Positions 1 to 8,594 are shown, numbered from the stretch's first letter. The stretch is 46,169 bases of DNA from Alphaproteobacteria bacterium (GCA_025361185.1 JANYAR010000069.1:1-46169); one strand, 5' to 3'. Notes: generated by a model from the sequence alone, not told the origin. Translations and numbers: made by a program.

Positions 1-387
<387 letters not shown>

Positions 388-518
388 AAGCAGCACCGTT
401 CCATGTCTGGAAACAAAGCCAGACATACAACACCACAAAATAAACTTCGGTCGCCGTGTGTCGTATTCACAAATGTGCAGTCCGTGGCGTAAGCCGCGGG
501 CCGATCTCTGTCCTTCGC

Positions 519-638
519 CGACCTGGTGGTCATAGCGAAGGAATTCTACCCGATCCCATTCCGAACTCGGCCGTCAAAGCCTTCTGCGTCCATGGTACTG
601 CGGCTCAAGCCGCGGGAGAGTAGAACGCCGCCAGGTCT
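519..638 (+). rRNA. rrf: 5S ribosomal RNA
   Basis: The segment has the 5S layout: terminal stem GACCTGG (520-526) with CCAGGTC (631-637), and the conserved internal block CCCGATCCCATTCCGAACTC near 549-568. An outer inverted repeat (CTCTGTCCTT, 506-515, with AAGGACAGAG, 642-651) probably forms the processing stem of the precursor. Ends are estimated from the stem. Confidence 0.93.
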
Positions 639-680
639 GCCAAGGACAGAGATTAAAGAAACCCGCCCGAACAGTGAAAA

Positions 681-716
681 GCCCCCGCGAGAGAAATCTC
701 GCGGGGGCTTTTTTAT
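681..716 (+). terminator. rRNA operon Rho-independent terminator
   Basis: A perfect 12-bp stem, GCCCCCGCGAGA (681-692) with TCTCGCGGGGGC (697-708), closes a GAAA loop and is followed by a run of six T. It lies about 40 bases after the 5S gene and ends the rRNA transcript. Confidence 0.93.
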
Positions 717-783
717 TGGTGCGCTTGTCCGTCCCGGCCTCGCGTCGCGCTTGGGCGCGCGCCGCTGCGGCGTTCGGCCGGGC

Positions 784-804
784 AAAAGGTCCACCGGACC
801 TTTT
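784..804. repeat. Palindrome AAAAGGTCC/GGACCTTTT
   Basis: Nine-base perfect arms around ACC. The GGTCCACCGGACC centre resembles the GGTCCASTGGACC palindromes at 926-938 and 33109-33121, so this is probably a degenerate member of the same dispersed intergenic family. Confidence 0.6.
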
Positions 805-836
805 GCTGATCCGGCCTCACCCCGCCAACACAATTC

Positions 837-882
837 AAAAAGCCCCGGCTTGCGAGAAATCGCACGCCGGGGCTTTTGTTTT
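837..882. terminator. Hairpin terminator, probably bidirectional
   Basis: Arms AGCCCCGGC (841-849) and GCCGGGGCT (866-874) are flanked by A-rich sequence on the left and TTTTGTTTTT on the right, so it can terminate in both directions. It separates the rRNA operon from the minus-strand glycosyltransferase gene that ends at 965. Confidence 0.8.
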
Positions 883-904
883 TCTATGCCCTCCGCTCGC
901 GCTC

Positions 905-960
905 CGGGCGTTCGTCGCTTTCGCAGGTCCACTGGACCCGCTCACGCGCTTTGTGCGCCA
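905..960 (+). repeat. Dispersed intergenic palindromic element, copy B
   Basis: The flank CGGGCGTTCGTCGCT and the palindrome GGTCCACTGGACC (926-938) recur on the minus strand at 33109-33142. The flank also recurs at 8509-8523. It lies just beyond the 3' end of the glycosyltransferase gene. The 639-964 interval otherwise holds only the two terminators and the 784-804 palindrome. Confidence 0.7.
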
Positions 961-964
961 CTTC

Positions 965-1723
965 TCACTCCAGCAGGGCCGAAAGGTCGGCCGCAAACAA
1001 TTTTTCCAGCATGAAATCCGGCAACAGATATTGCGGAAAGCTCTTGGACATATTGTCCCGCCGCAAAATGTGCAGGCACAGCCCTTCGGTGTCGGCAAAA
1101 TGGTCCAGGCGGCAGCCCTTGGCCAGCGCCGCCGTCACAAATCCGTAATCCGACGCATATTCGACATGCGGGAAAGGCGCTTTCTCCCACATTGCTTTTT
1201 TGAAGACATAGCTGAAGCCATAGCCGGCATAGTTGTTCTTCATGTTTTCGGGCGGGGTCTGGTTGAAAAAGGCGTTCAGCACCGGTTCGGGCCCGAACGT
1301 GAAATGCAGCCCCAGCGTGTTGGCGGTGTCCCAATAGCCTAGCCGCTTCAATTGCGCCGAATAGACGAACCAGGCGGACAGTTTGGTGATGTCGGCACCC
1401 GCTTCCGTCAGACGCTTCAGCATCACAGCCAGATAGTTGGGCGCATAATAATCGTCATCGTCGAACTGGGCGATGACGGGCGCCTTTGCGCGCTCGCACA
1501 GCCAGTTGCGCTTGGCGCTGACCCGCATCTTCGGTCCCGCCAGATGGTGATAGCGGATGCGGGGATCGGAAATTTGCGCGAAATAGGACGAGGCTTGCGG
1601 CCCATCGTCCAGGATCAGCCATTCGAAATCCTGCTCGCTCTGGGCCAGAATATTGGCATGCTGCGCCCTGAGCAGCTCATGGCGATTGAAGGTGGGGGTG
1701 ATGATGGAAACGGCCGGGGTCAT
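965..1723 (-). CDS. Glycosyltransferase family 2 protein
   Basis: A 252-residue GT-A fold transferase without membrane segments. The N-terminal strand SIITPTFNR (6-14) is the nucleotide-sugar binding start typical of family 2, with an Asp pair at 39-40. The acidic metal-binding motif FDDDDYY spans 87-93. Family 2 enzymes move a sugar from a nucleotide donor to a cell-surface acceptor; substrate and acceptor cannot be read from the sequence. The gene is alone on the minus strand between the rRNA terminator and a secreted CHAP peptidase gene 28 bases upstream, with which it may be co-transcribed. The ATG at 1723 has only a weak ribosome binding site, so the start is moderately sure. Confidence 0.85.
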   Translation of the reverse strand: MTPAVSIITPTFNRHELLRAQHANILAQSEQDFEWLILDDGPQASSYFAQISDPRIRYHHLAGPKMRVSAKRNWLCERAKAPVIAQFDDDDYYAPNYLAVMLKRLTEAGADITKLSAWFVYSAQLKRLGYWDTANTLGLHFTFGPEPVLNAFFNQTPPENMKNNYAGYGFSYVFKKAMWEKAPFPHVEYASDYGFVTAALAKGCRLDHFADTEGLCLHILRRDNMSKSFPQYLLPDFMLEKLFAADLSALLE

Positions 1724-1750
1724 GATCGGCCTGAGTCTAACAAGAGAGCG

Positions 1751-2446
1751 TCAATCGCGCGAGGCGGTCCGCATCTCTTTGGCGATGAAGCCGCTGATCG
1801 CATAGACGTGGCTGCCGAAGGTGCCGGAGCGGATATCCCATACCCGCACCTTGCTCCAGTCATTGGCGGGGCTCACATCCAGCACCGGGGTGGCGTGATC
1901 GATCTCGCCTTTGTTCTGCCAGTTGGCCTGGTCCACAATGATCTGGCGCGGGCCCAAAATCTCGGTCACCACCGCGACATGGCCGCGCTTCAGCCGCTTG
2001 GAGCCGGAGAACACCATCACCGCATCTTCCACGGGATGGGAGACGCGGGCATAGAGATTGCGCGCGCGATCCCACCAATATTTGGCGTCCCCGAACACCG
2101 CCAGGCCGGAGCGCATGCGGGCATATTCCACACAGAACAGCCTGTGCAGCGGGGTTTCGACGGAAGGGATAATCGCGGTCACCGCCGGCAGGCGTGGGGG
2201 GGCGGTCTCCACATTCGCCACGGGGGCAGGTGCGATCTCCCGGGGGCTCAATTCTGCCTTGGGGCGCTGGATGAAGGATTGGGACGCCGGTTGGGCATCG
2301 GCCATAGCGGCCTGGCCAGGGGCCAATCCCAAAAAGCTGACAATGTCGTGGGTGATGTCTGAAATGGGCCGGTCGGGCGCCGCCTGGGCAGGCGACAGCC
2401 AAAGCGGCGCCACAAAGGCGGCAGCCACAGCCATGCTCCGGAACAT
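1751..2446 (-). CDS. Secreted CHAP-domain peptidase/amidase
   Basis: A 231-residue protein with a signal peptide (hydrophobic 5-20, cleavage probably after Ala-Gln-Ala near 22), a Pro/Ala-rich linker to about 100, and a C-terminal CHAP domain. The catalytic residues are recognisable: Cys105 in LFCVEYAR, His156 in KRGHVAVV and Asn175 in DQANWQ, with the family's GDA..WW block at 119-125. CHAP enzymes cut peptidoglycan cross-bridges or amide bonds, so a role in wall remodelling in the periplasm is likely. The frame is open another 42 codons upstream, but the Met at 2446 starts right at the signal peptide and was chosen for that reason. No clear Shine-Dalgarno sequence is visible. Confidence 0.8.
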   Translation of the reverse strand: MFRSMAVAAAFVAPLWLSPAQAAPDRPISDITHDIVSFLGLAPGQAAMADAQPASQSFIQRPKAELSPREIAPAPVANVETAPPRLPAVTAIIPSVETPLHRLFCVEYARMRSGLAVFGDAKYWWDRARNLYARVSHPVEDAVMVFSGSKRLKRGHVAVVTEILGPRQIIVDQANWQNKGEIDHATPVLDVSPANDWSKVRVWDIRSGTFGSHVYAISGFIAKEMRTASRD

Positions 2447-2740
2447 GCAGAAATGCTTCGTCAAACAGACCCCAACGCTTGTTCTTTGTCCTGCCGGTTT
2501 CCCGGTGGCGGACTTGGAGGCCTGCGTATGACCCCATCCCAGCCGAAATAAACCAAGATCGAGGGCCGTCACAAAGACGTATCATTGCCACGTGTCCGTG
2601 ACATTTGAGCAACAATAAGACCTTGGAAATGCTGGGTTTATGGCCACTATTGCGGCGCAGCATCACGCTGTGCTCCCGGCCGTCGGGGTCATTAAAAAGC
2701 AAAATACCCGGCCCTGGTGGACCGGGCATCGGCGAGCACA

Positions 2741-2830
2741 GACCCTCCTCCCCTTTGTGCGCGTCAGCGCACGGAAAGGGGAGGGTGAGTAGCGTCAGCG
2801 TACGAACGTAGCACCGATCAGGTGCGAAGG
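2741..2830 (-). repeat. Intergenic repeat H, copy 1
   Basis: It contains an inverted repeat (CCCTCCTCCCCTTT near 2743 with AAAGGGGAGGG ending near 2786) and, at 2796-2818 on the minus strand, a 23-base block identical to 26607-26629. The two copies also share the CTCACCCTCCCC flank. It lies just beyond the 3' end of the peroxiredoxin gene. Confidence 0.8.
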
Positions 2831-2840
2831 CCGGAGGGGA

Positions 2841-3422
2841 TCACTTAGAAGCGGTTACGATCGCCAGCGACTTGTCGACATGCTGGTCGGGCGACAGGCC
2901 GTCGCTCTTGGACGACATCACAGCGATGACTTTGTGATCCTTGCCGATGACGTAGGTGACGCGCTCGATGAAGCCATGGCCGATCTCGACGCCGCGAACG
3001 TCCTTGGCGCCTTCGCGGGGCGGACTGGTGGAAAGATTGTAGGAGTTGGCGATCGTCAAGCTCTCGTCCGAGGCGATGGGGAACTTGCCGGCGCAGAAGG
3101 CAGGGTCGGCGGCGAACTGGTTGAGCCGTTCCATATTGTCAGCGGAAACGCCGATGATCGATGCGCCCGCAGCGGCGAACTTGGCGGAACTTTCCGCGAA
3201 AGTATGGGCTTCCAGGTCGCAGCCGCCGGTATAGGCGCTCGGATAGAAGTAGACGACAGCGGGGCCCTTCTTCAGGGCGTCTTTCAGCGAGAAATTGAAC
3301 TCCTTGCCGCCCAGACTGGCCTTGGCGGAGAAATCAGGAGCCATGTCGCCGACCTTCAGGGCCGCAAGTGCGGGGGTGGCGCAGAAAGCCGCCAGAAGGC
3401 CAAGTACCAGATGCTTTTTCAT
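2841..3422 (-). CDS. Exported peroxiredoxin (AhpC/TSA, BCP-like)
   Basis: A 193-residue thiol peroxidase with a signal peptide (hydrophobic 4-19, Ala-rich cleavage region 17-21), so it should act in the periplasm. The thioredoxin-like fold begins with KVGDMAPDF (23-31). The peroxidatic cysteine is Cys68 in the motif YPSAYTGGC (60-68), with Thr65 at the expected place; Cys110 may be the resolving cysteine. Members reduce hydrogen peroxide or organic hydroperoxides with thiol donors. The ATG at 3422 follows GAGGACAACCCC, a good ribosome binding site, and starts directly at the signal peptide, which excludes the longer open frame. It is transcribed away from the VOC gene at 3553. Confidence 0.88.
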   Translation of the reverse strand: MKKHLVLGLLAAFCATPALAALKVGDMAPDFSAKASLGGKEFNFSLKDALKKGPAVVYFYPSAYTGGCDLEAHTFAESSAKFAAAGASIIGVSADNMERLNQFAADPAFCAGKFPIASDESLTIANSYNLSTSPPREGAKDVRGVEIGHGFIERVTYVIGKDHKVIAVMSSKSDGLSPDQHVDKSLAIVTASK

Positions 3423-3552
3423 GGGGTTGTCCTCAAATGGGGCGCCAAGGGGGGCAGAGATAAGTACGCTAGCACGCGCCCCCCGGCGCGTTAAAGTGGA
3501 GAAGAAGAGTTCGCCCGCGCCCACCGGGCGGTTACACCAAAGGAGAGGGAAA

Positions 3553-3957
3553 ATGGGTGTTCAGGCGCTGGAGCATGTCACCGTCCGTTGTGCGCAGTTG
3601 CAGCGCACCCGCGACTTCTATGTCGAGATGCTGGGCCTGACCGAGGGCGATCGGCCCAATTTCCCCTTCCGCGGCCACTGGCTGTATCTGGGCGGCATTC
3701 CCGTGGTGCATCTGGTGGAGGCGTCGGACAGCGCGGGGGCCTGGGGCCGGGACATCGTCATCCCCAAGGCCGAAGACGGCACCGGATCGTTCGACCATGT
3801 CGCCTTCCGCGGCGACGATTTCGCCGCCATGCGGGCGCGGCTGCAAAAAGCGGGCGTGACATTCAAGGAACGGGTGGTGCCGGGCGGGGCTCTGTCGCAA
3901 CTGTTCGTGCCCGATCCCGAAGGCGTGCTGGTCGAGATCAATTTCCGCAACGACTAG
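3553..3957 (+). CDS. VOC-superfamily (glyoxalase/dioxygenase fold) protein
   Basis: A 134-residue single-domain protein of the vicinal-oxygen-chelate superfamily. Putative metal ligands sit in the expected places: His8 in LEHVTVRC, His82 in FDHVAFRG and Glu128 in VLVEINF. The fold carries glyoxalases, ring-cleaving dioxygenases and fosfomycin-type resistance proteins; none of these can be chosen here. The ATG follows AGGAGAGGGAAA, a strong ribosome binding site. It is divergent from the peroxiredoxin gene with 130 bases between, which probably holds both promoters. No operon partner follows, because the next gene converges on it. Confidence 0.82.
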   Translation: MGVQALEHVTVRCAQLQRTRDFYVEMLGLTEGDRPNFPFRGHWLYLGGIPVVHLVEASDSAGAWGRDIVIPKAEDGTGSFDHVAFRGDDFAAMRARLQKAGVTFKERVVPGGALSQLFVPDPEGVLVEINFRND

Positions 3958-3960
3958 GAG

Positions 3961-4022
3961 CGACCGCGAACCCGCAGCGAAGCGAAGGGGTCGTTAGCGG
4001 CAGCGTAACGACGCGGCGCGAC
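3961..4022. repeat. Dispersed intergenic palindromic element, copy F
   Basis: The core GTCGTTAGCGGCAGCG with its closing CGAC (3990-4012) recurs on the minus strand at 8534-8558, and in a diverged form at 15726-15750. The arms GTCG/CGAC close a loop. It lies between the convergent VOC and cupin genes. Confidence 0.7.
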
Positions 4023-4034
4023 CACTAAAAAAGC

Positions 4035-4523
4035 CTAGTCGTCCGGCCCGCGCCGCTTGAGATCGGGATAAGGCGTACCGTCCTTGCGGGTGTACATGGG
4101 GGGTCCGCCCATTTTGAACGCCATGTCAATGTCGGGATATTCCCCGCCGTCGTTGGGCACGCGTGTGCCGATCTCCAGCAACAAGGCGTCGGCATTGCTG
4201 CGGTTCTGCAGATGATGGCCATCTCTGTCGCCCGCCTTGAAGCCGGCGCAATCGCCTGCTTTCAGAATTTCCTCACCCGCATCGGTGACTAGCACCACTT
4301 CGCCTTCCAGCACAAAGACGAATTCATCCTGCTCGGTGTGCCAGTGGCGCTGGCTGGACCAAACGCCTGGCTTGAGCCGCAGCAGATTGATGCCGAACTG
4401 GGTGAGGCCCGCCGCATCGCCCAATTTGCGGCGCTCCCGCGCGCGGCAAGGCTGGTCATAGGGCGGCGGATAAAAGGTGCCGACTTGCGCGGGTAGATCT
4501 TTGGGATTGATTCGTCTTGGCAT
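4035..4523 (-). CDS. Cupin-domain protein
   Basis: A 162-residue protein with one conserved beta-barrel cupin domain at about 45-125. The first cupin motif gives His60, His62 and Glu67 (QRHWHTEQDEFVFVLEG, 58-74); the second gives His104 in GDRDGHHLQN (98-107). These would bind one divalent metal. Function within the cupin superfamily ranges from isomerases to dioxygenases and sugar-binding proteins, and I cannot narrow it. The ATG at 4523 is preceded by GGAGGTCTC, an excellent ribosome binding site. It lies downstream of efp on the same strand, separated by 65 bases containing a palindromic element, so co-transcription with efp is possible. Confidence 0.83.
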   Translation of the reverse strand: MPRRINPKDLPAQVGTFYPPPYDQPCRARERRKLGDAAGLTQFGINLLRLKPGVWSSQRHWHTEQDEFVFVLEGEVVLVTDAGEEILKAGDCAGFKAGDRDGHHLQNRSNADALLLEIGTRVPNDGGEYPDIDMAFKMGGPPMYTRKDGTPYPDLKRRGPDD

Positions 4524-4532
4524 GAGACCTCC

Positions 4533-4577
4533 GGAGCAGCGGCGGACCCGGAGCGTAGCGGAGGGCCCCGCCGTGCG
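4533..4577. repeat. Intergenic hairpin with GGAGCGTAGCGGAG loop
   Basis: Imperfect arms CGGCGGACCC and GGGCCCCGCCG surround a loop resembling the AGCGNAGCG motifs of the other intergenic elements. It lies between efp and the cupin gene; assignment to the family is tentative. Confidence 0.45.
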
Positions 4578-4588
4578 ACCATTAAAAA

Positions 4589-5158
4589 CTAGTCTTTCGC
4601 ACGCTCGATATAGGAACCGTCTTCGGTCATCACCACGATGCGTGTGCCGATGACGATATGCGTGGGCACCATGGTGCGCACGCCATTGGAAAGCTTCGCC
4701 GGTTTGAACGAGCCCGATGCGGTCTGGCCTTTCATCACCGGTTCGGTATCCACCACTTCAAACGTGGCGCGCTGGGGAATCTCAATGGAGATCGGGCGGC
4801 CCTCGAAGGACTGCATCTGCACGTCCATGTTTTCGGTCAGGTAGGGGGCATAGTCGCCCACCACATCCGCCGGCACCGGCACCTGGTCGAAGGTCTCGGG
4901 CTGCATGAAGACGTAATTGTCGCCGTCATGATACAGGTACTGGTAATTGCTCTGTTCGATGAAGGCCTTTTCGATGCTGTCGGTGGTGCACAGCCGCTCC
5001 ACAGTCTTCACCCCGTCGCTGATGCGGCGCATTTCCAGATGGGTGACGGGTGTGCCCTTGCCGGGATGGATATTTTCGGCGGTGATCACAAGATAGAGCT
5101 TGCCATCTTTCTCGATGACATTGCCTTTGCGCACAGAGCTGGCGATAACCGAAACCAC
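4589..5158 (-). CDS. efp: Elongation factor P
   Basis: EF-P enters the ribosomal E site and rescues stalls at polyproline. The 189-residue protein has the usual three beta-barrel domains. The domain I loop HPGKG (31-35) carries Lys34, the residue that EpmA modifies in E. coli; the matching epmA and epmB genes lie immediately divergent. The open frame allows a GTG at 5170, but the GTG at 5158 was chosen. GAGG lies six bases upstream of it, and the resulting N-terminus aligns position for position with E. coli EF-P (Arg10, Gly12, Lys34). C-terminal barrels are recognisable through the block [17 protein letters not shown] near 122-140. Confidence in the family is very high. Confidence 0.96.
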   Translation of the reverse strand: MVSVIASSVRKGNVIEKDGKLYLVITAENIHPGKGTPVTHLEMRRISDGVKTVERLCTTDSIEKAFIEQSNYQYLYHDGDNYVFMQPETFDQVPVPADVVGDYAPYLTENMDVQMQSFEGRPISIEIPQRATFEVVDTEPVMKGQTASGSFKPAKLSNGVRTMVPTHIVIGTRIVVMTEDGSYIERAKD

Positions 5159-5220
5159 GGGAAACCTCACAAATCGGACGGATTTGCGGGGGTCTTAGCA
5201 GGGAGGCCTGAAGACCGCAA

Positions 5221-6246
5221 ATGCCTTGGTGGGATGCCCAAAATCATGCCGACCGCAGGCCCCTGCTGCTCAAGCGCGGGCGCTTGAAAAGCGCTATCCG
5301 GGCTCATTTCGAGGCTCAGGGCTTCACCGAGGTGGAATGCGGGGCGCTGGTAACCTCGCCCGGCAACGAGACCCATCTGCATGCCTTTGAAACCTTGCTG
5401 ACCGGACCTGACGGGGACCGGCGGCTTTATCTGCACACCTCGCCGGAATTTGCCGCCAAGAAATTGCTGGCGGCGGGCGAGACACGGATTTTCGATTTCG
5501 CCCGGGTCTTCCGCAACCGGGGGCGCGGCCGCCTGCATGCGCCGGAATTTACCATGCTGGAATGGTACCGCGCGGTTGAGGACTATGACGTGGTCATCGC
5601 CGACAGCCTAGCGCTGCTAAAACTGGCGGCGGATGTGATGGAGACGGACCTGTTGCGCCATCGCGGTGCCGCGTGCGATCCGCGCGGCCCCGCCGACCGG
5701 CTGACGGTGGCCGAGGCTTTCACCCATTTCGCCGGTATCGATCTTCTGGCCACCCTGTCGCCTGAGGGCGAAGGCGATGCTCCTGCGCTGCGCTCGCGGG
5801 CGCGCCGCGGCGGCATCGATGTCGCCGACGATGACGACTGGTCTGACATGTTCAGCAAAATCCTGACTCTGCGGGTGGAACCGCGGCTGGGCTTGGAGCG
5901 GCCCTGCATTCTTTATGAATATCCCGCCTGCGAAGCGGCCCTGGCGCGGGTGAGCCCGCAGGATGGGCGCGTGGCGGAGCGCTTTGAACTCTATGTCTGC
6001 GGTGTGGAGTTGGCCAACGGCTTCGGCGAGCTGACTGATGCGGTGCAGCAAAGATCCCGATTCGAGGCCGCGATGACCAAAAAAGAAAAACTCTATGGCC
6101 AGCGCTACCCGCTGGATGAGGAATTTCTTGCGGCGCTTGCACATATGCCGCCCGCCAGCGGCGTGGCGCTGGGATTTGACCGGCTGGTGATGCTGGCGAC
6201 CGGTGCGCCCAACGTGGATAGCGTGCTCTGGACGCCACTATCCTGA
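5221..6246 (+). CDS. epmA: EF-P--(R)-beta-lysine ligase EpmA
   Basis: A 341-residue paralogue of the class II lysyl-tRNA synthetase catalytic core without the anticodon-binding domain. It activates (R)-beta-lysine with ATP and attaches it to Lys34 of EF-P. Class II motif 2 is seen as ARVFRNRGRG (94-103) and PEFTMLEWYR (108-117); the TSPEFAAK block lies at 73-80; motif 3 is GVALGFDRLVML near 314-325. It is divergent from efp, with 62 bases between the starts, and leads an epmA-fsr-epmB operon. The family separation from LysS is supported by length and by the context of efp and epmB. Confidence 0.94.
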   Translation: MPWWDAQNHADRRPLLLKRGRLKSAIRAHFEAQGFTEVECGALVTSPGNETHLHAFETLLTGPDGDRRLYLHTSPEFAAKKLLAAGETRIFDFARVFRNRGRGRLHAPEFTMLEWYRAVEDYDVVIADSLALLKLAADVMETDLLRHRGAACDPRGPADRLTVAEAFTHFAGIDLLATLSPEGEGDAPALRSRARRGGIDVADDDDWSDMFSKILTLRVEPRLGLERPCILYEYPACEAALARVSPQDGRVAERFELYVCGVELANGFGELTDAVQQRSRFEAAMTKKEKLYGQRYPLDEEFLAALAHMPPASGVALGFDRLVMLATGAPNVDSVLWTPLS

Positions 6247-6313
6247 GGCCTCATGGCCGTTGTGCACGAATAAGGGTGGTGAAATACGTGGCGGCGGGTA
6301 GGTTTTGGCCGCC

Positions 6314-7510
6314 ATGACCGACATCACCGCCCGCAAGATCGCGCATGACACCAGCTTCACCGTGTTGGGGGCGATCGGCTTCTGCCATCTGCTCAATGAC
6401 ATGATGCAGTCCTTGCTGCCGGCCATCTATCCCAATCTCAAGATGCAGTTCCATTTGAGTTTTGCCCAGATCGGGCTGGTGACATTGGCGTTTCAATGCA
6501 CCGCGTCGTTGTTCCAGCCGGTGGTGGGGTATTTCGCGGACCTGAAGCCCATGCCCTATTCGCTGGCCATGGGTATGGTCTCGACCCTGCTGGGGCTTTT
6601 GGTGCTGGCGGTGGCGCCCAGCTATCCGGTTATCCTGGTCGCGGCCATGATGGTCGGCCTGGGGTCGGCGGTGTTTCATCCCGAATCCAGCCGGGTGGCG
6701 CGCATGGCCTCAGGCGGGCGCTACGGCCTTGCGCAATCGGTGTTCCAGGTCGGCGGCAATGTGGGCCAGGCGCTCAGCCCGTTGACCGCGGCGGTGCTGG
6801 TGGCGACCTACGGCCAGCGTTCCATCATCTGGTATGCCGGATTGGCGCTGTTGGCCATCGTCCTGCTGTTCAATATCGGCACCTGGTACAAGCATCACGG
6901 CCTTGCGCGCATCAAGCACCACCAGGCCTCGCGCGACAGCGGCTTGCCGAAAAACAAGATCATGCTGGCGCTGGCGGTCCTGCTGTCTCTGATGTTTTCC
7001 AAATTCATCTATCTGGCCAGCATCGGCAGCTACTACACTTTCTATCTGATCCACACATTCGGCGTTTCAGTGCAGAGCGCCCAGGTGCATCTGTCCTATT
7101 TCCTGGGCGCGGTGGCGGTCGGCACGCTGCTGGGCGGGCCGCTGGGTGACAAGATCGGCCGCAAATATGTGATCTGGTTTTCCATTCTGGGAATGTTGCC
7201 TTTCACCCTGATTTTGCCCTACGCCGATCTGTTCTGGACCGGCATCCTGACGGTGATCATCGGCCTGGTGATGGCATCGGCCTTTCCCGCCATCGTGGTC
7301 TATGCCCAGGAATTGCTGCCCGGCCGGGTGGGCATGATTTCGGGCATGTTCTTCGGCCTGTCCTTTGGCCTTGGCGGTATCGGCGCCGCCGTGCTGGGCG
7401 CGTTGGCGGATGCCACCTCCATCGCCTATGTCTACCAGGTTTGCGCCTTCCTGCCGGCCATCGGATTGCTTGCGATGTTCCTGCCCAGCTTCAAGGTACA
7501 TAAAAGATGA
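6314..7510 (+). CDS. fsr: MFS transporter, fosmidomycin-resistance (Fsr) family
   Basis: A 398-residue major facilitator with about twelve membrane segments. Sequence blocks match E. coli Fsr closely, for example SSVFHPESSRVARMASGG-like VFHPESSRVARMASGG, GLAQSVFQVGGN, GDKIGRKYVIW and VYAQELLPGR. Fsr exports fosmidomycin by proton antiport; the physiological substrate is unknown. The ATG at 6314 is preferred to an in-frame TTG nine bases earlier. Its position is unusual: it sits between epmA and epmB, and its stop overlaps the epmB start as ATGA, so translation of the two is coupled. Whether it has any link to beta-lysine or to EF-P modification is unknown. Confidence 0.93.
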   Translation: MTDITARKIAHDTSFTVLGAIGFCHLLNDMMQSLLPAIYPNLKMQFHLSFAQIGLVTLAFQCTASLFQPVVGYFADLKPMPYSLAMGMVSTLLGLLVLAVAPSYPVILVAAMMVGLGSAVFHPESSRVARMASGGRYGLAQSVFQVGGNVGQALSPLTAAVLVATYGQRSIIWYAGLALLAIVLLFNIGTWYKHHGLARIKHHQASRDSGLPKNKIMLALAVLLSLMFSKFIYLASIGSYYTFYLIHTFGVSVQSAQVHLSYFLGAVAVGTLLGGPLGDKIGRKYVIWFSILGMLPFTLILPYADLFWTGILTVIIGLVMASAFPAIVVYAQELLPGRVGMISGMFFGLSFGLGGIGAAVLGALADATSIAYVYQVCAFLPAIGLLAMFLPSFKVHKR

Positions 7511-8481
7511 GCCTAGAAGACGTGGCGCGGCGTTTTGCAGTGGCGGTGTCGCCCACATTGCTGGAATTGGTGGACCCTGCCGATCCCAACGATCCCATCG
7601 CGCGCCAATTTCTGCCATCCCCGCAAGAGCTGACCATATTGCCGGAAGAATTGCCCGATCCCATCGGCGACGCCGCGCATTCGCCGCTCAAGGGTATCGT
7701 GCATCGCCATCCCGACCGGGTGTTGTTCAAGGTGGTCGCGGTCTGCCCGGTCTATTGCCGCTTCTGCTTTCGCCGCGAGATGATCGGGCCCGGTAAGGAT
7801 AGTGCCTTGTCGGGTGACGATTTTGAGGCGGCCTTGGCCTATATCGCCGCGCATTGTGAAATCCGCGAAGTCATCCTGACCGGCGGCGATCCCTTTATTC
7901 TTAGCGCGCGGCGTGTGGCTGACGTCACCGGCCGCCTGGCGCAAATCGCCCATGTGAAGCTGATCCGCTGGCATACAAGGGTGCCGGTGACCGATCCCGG
8001 GCGGGTGAACGACGATCTGGTGGCGGCGTTGCACGCCCCCGGTGCCACGACCTTTGTTGCCGTCCATGCCAATCATGCGCGGGAATTTTCGCACGCTGCC
8101 AAGGCGGCGATTGCACGGCTGGTGGATGGCGGTATCCCGCTGGTGAGCCAGTCGGTGCTGCTCAAGGGCGTGAACGACAATGTCGAAGCCTTGAGCGATC
8201 TGATGCACGCCTTCCTCGACAACCGGATCAAGCCTTACTATCTGCATCATCCCGATCTGGCACCGGGGACGTCGCATTTCCGCTTGGGGATAGAAGAAGG
8301 ACTGGCACTGATGCACGCGCTGCGCGCGAAACTGTCGGGCCTGGCGATGCCGGCTTACATGCTCGATATCCCGGGTGGCTTCGGCAAGGTGCCGCTGGAG
8401 TCCGATCATATCGAGAAGACGCAAAACGGCTACCGGGTCCGCGATATGCACGGCCAGTGGCATGACTATCCAACATTGTGA
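7507..8481 (+). CDS. epmB: EF-P beta-lysylation protein EpmB (lysine 2,3-aminomutase-like)
   Basis: A radical-SAM, PLP-dependent aminomutase of 324 residues that turns lysine into beta-lysine for EpmA to attach to EF-P. The iron-sulfur motif is Cys80-X3-Cys84-X2-Cys87 in VCPVYCRFCF. The LTGGDPF block near 124-130 binds SAM, and DIPGGFGKVP near 290-299 carries the probable PLP lysine. Length fits EpmB (about 340) and not the longer catabolic KamA enzymes (over 400). The start overlaps the fsr stop (ATGA, 7507-7510), and AAGG lies ten bases upstream. With efp and epmA this gives the complete lysylation pathway. No EpmC hydroxylase is recognisable. Confidence 0.93.
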   Translation: MSLEDVARRFAVAVSPTLLELVDPADPNDPIARQFLPSPQELTILPEELPDPIGDAAHSPLKGIVHRHPDRVLFKVVAVCPVYCRFCFRREMIGPGKDSALSGDDFEAALAYIAAHCEIREVILTGGDPFILSARRVADVTGRLAQIAHVKLIRWHTRVPVTDPGRVNDDLVAALHAPGATTFVAVHANHAREFSHAAKAAIARLVDGGIPLVSQSVLLKGVNDNVEALSDLMHAFLDNRIKPYYLHHPDLAPGTSHFRLGIEEGLALMHALRAKLSGLAMPAYMLDIPGGFGKVPLESDHIEKTQNGYRVRDMHGQWHDYPTL

Positions 8482-8507
8482 ATGTGGCCACGGCCCTTCG
8501 CTTACGC

Positions 8508-8594
8508 TCGGGCGTTCGTCACTCGAAATGGCCGTCGCGTGACGCTGCCGCTAACGACGGCCATTTCGTTTGCCTTCGGCAAACTGTTCCTCAC
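8508..8594 (+). repeat. Dispersed intergenic palindromic element, copy D
   Basis: A 14-base perfect inverted repeat (CGAAATGGCCGTCG, 8524-8537, with 8555-8568) is flanked by TCGGGCGTTCGTC on the left and by a second hairpin GTTTGCC-TTC-GGCAAAC on the right. The copy on the minus strand at 33077-33144 has the same layout, with GTTCGCC-TTC-GGCGAAC, a compensatory T-A to C-G change. It lies between the convergent epmB and oxygenase genes. Confidence 0.85.
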
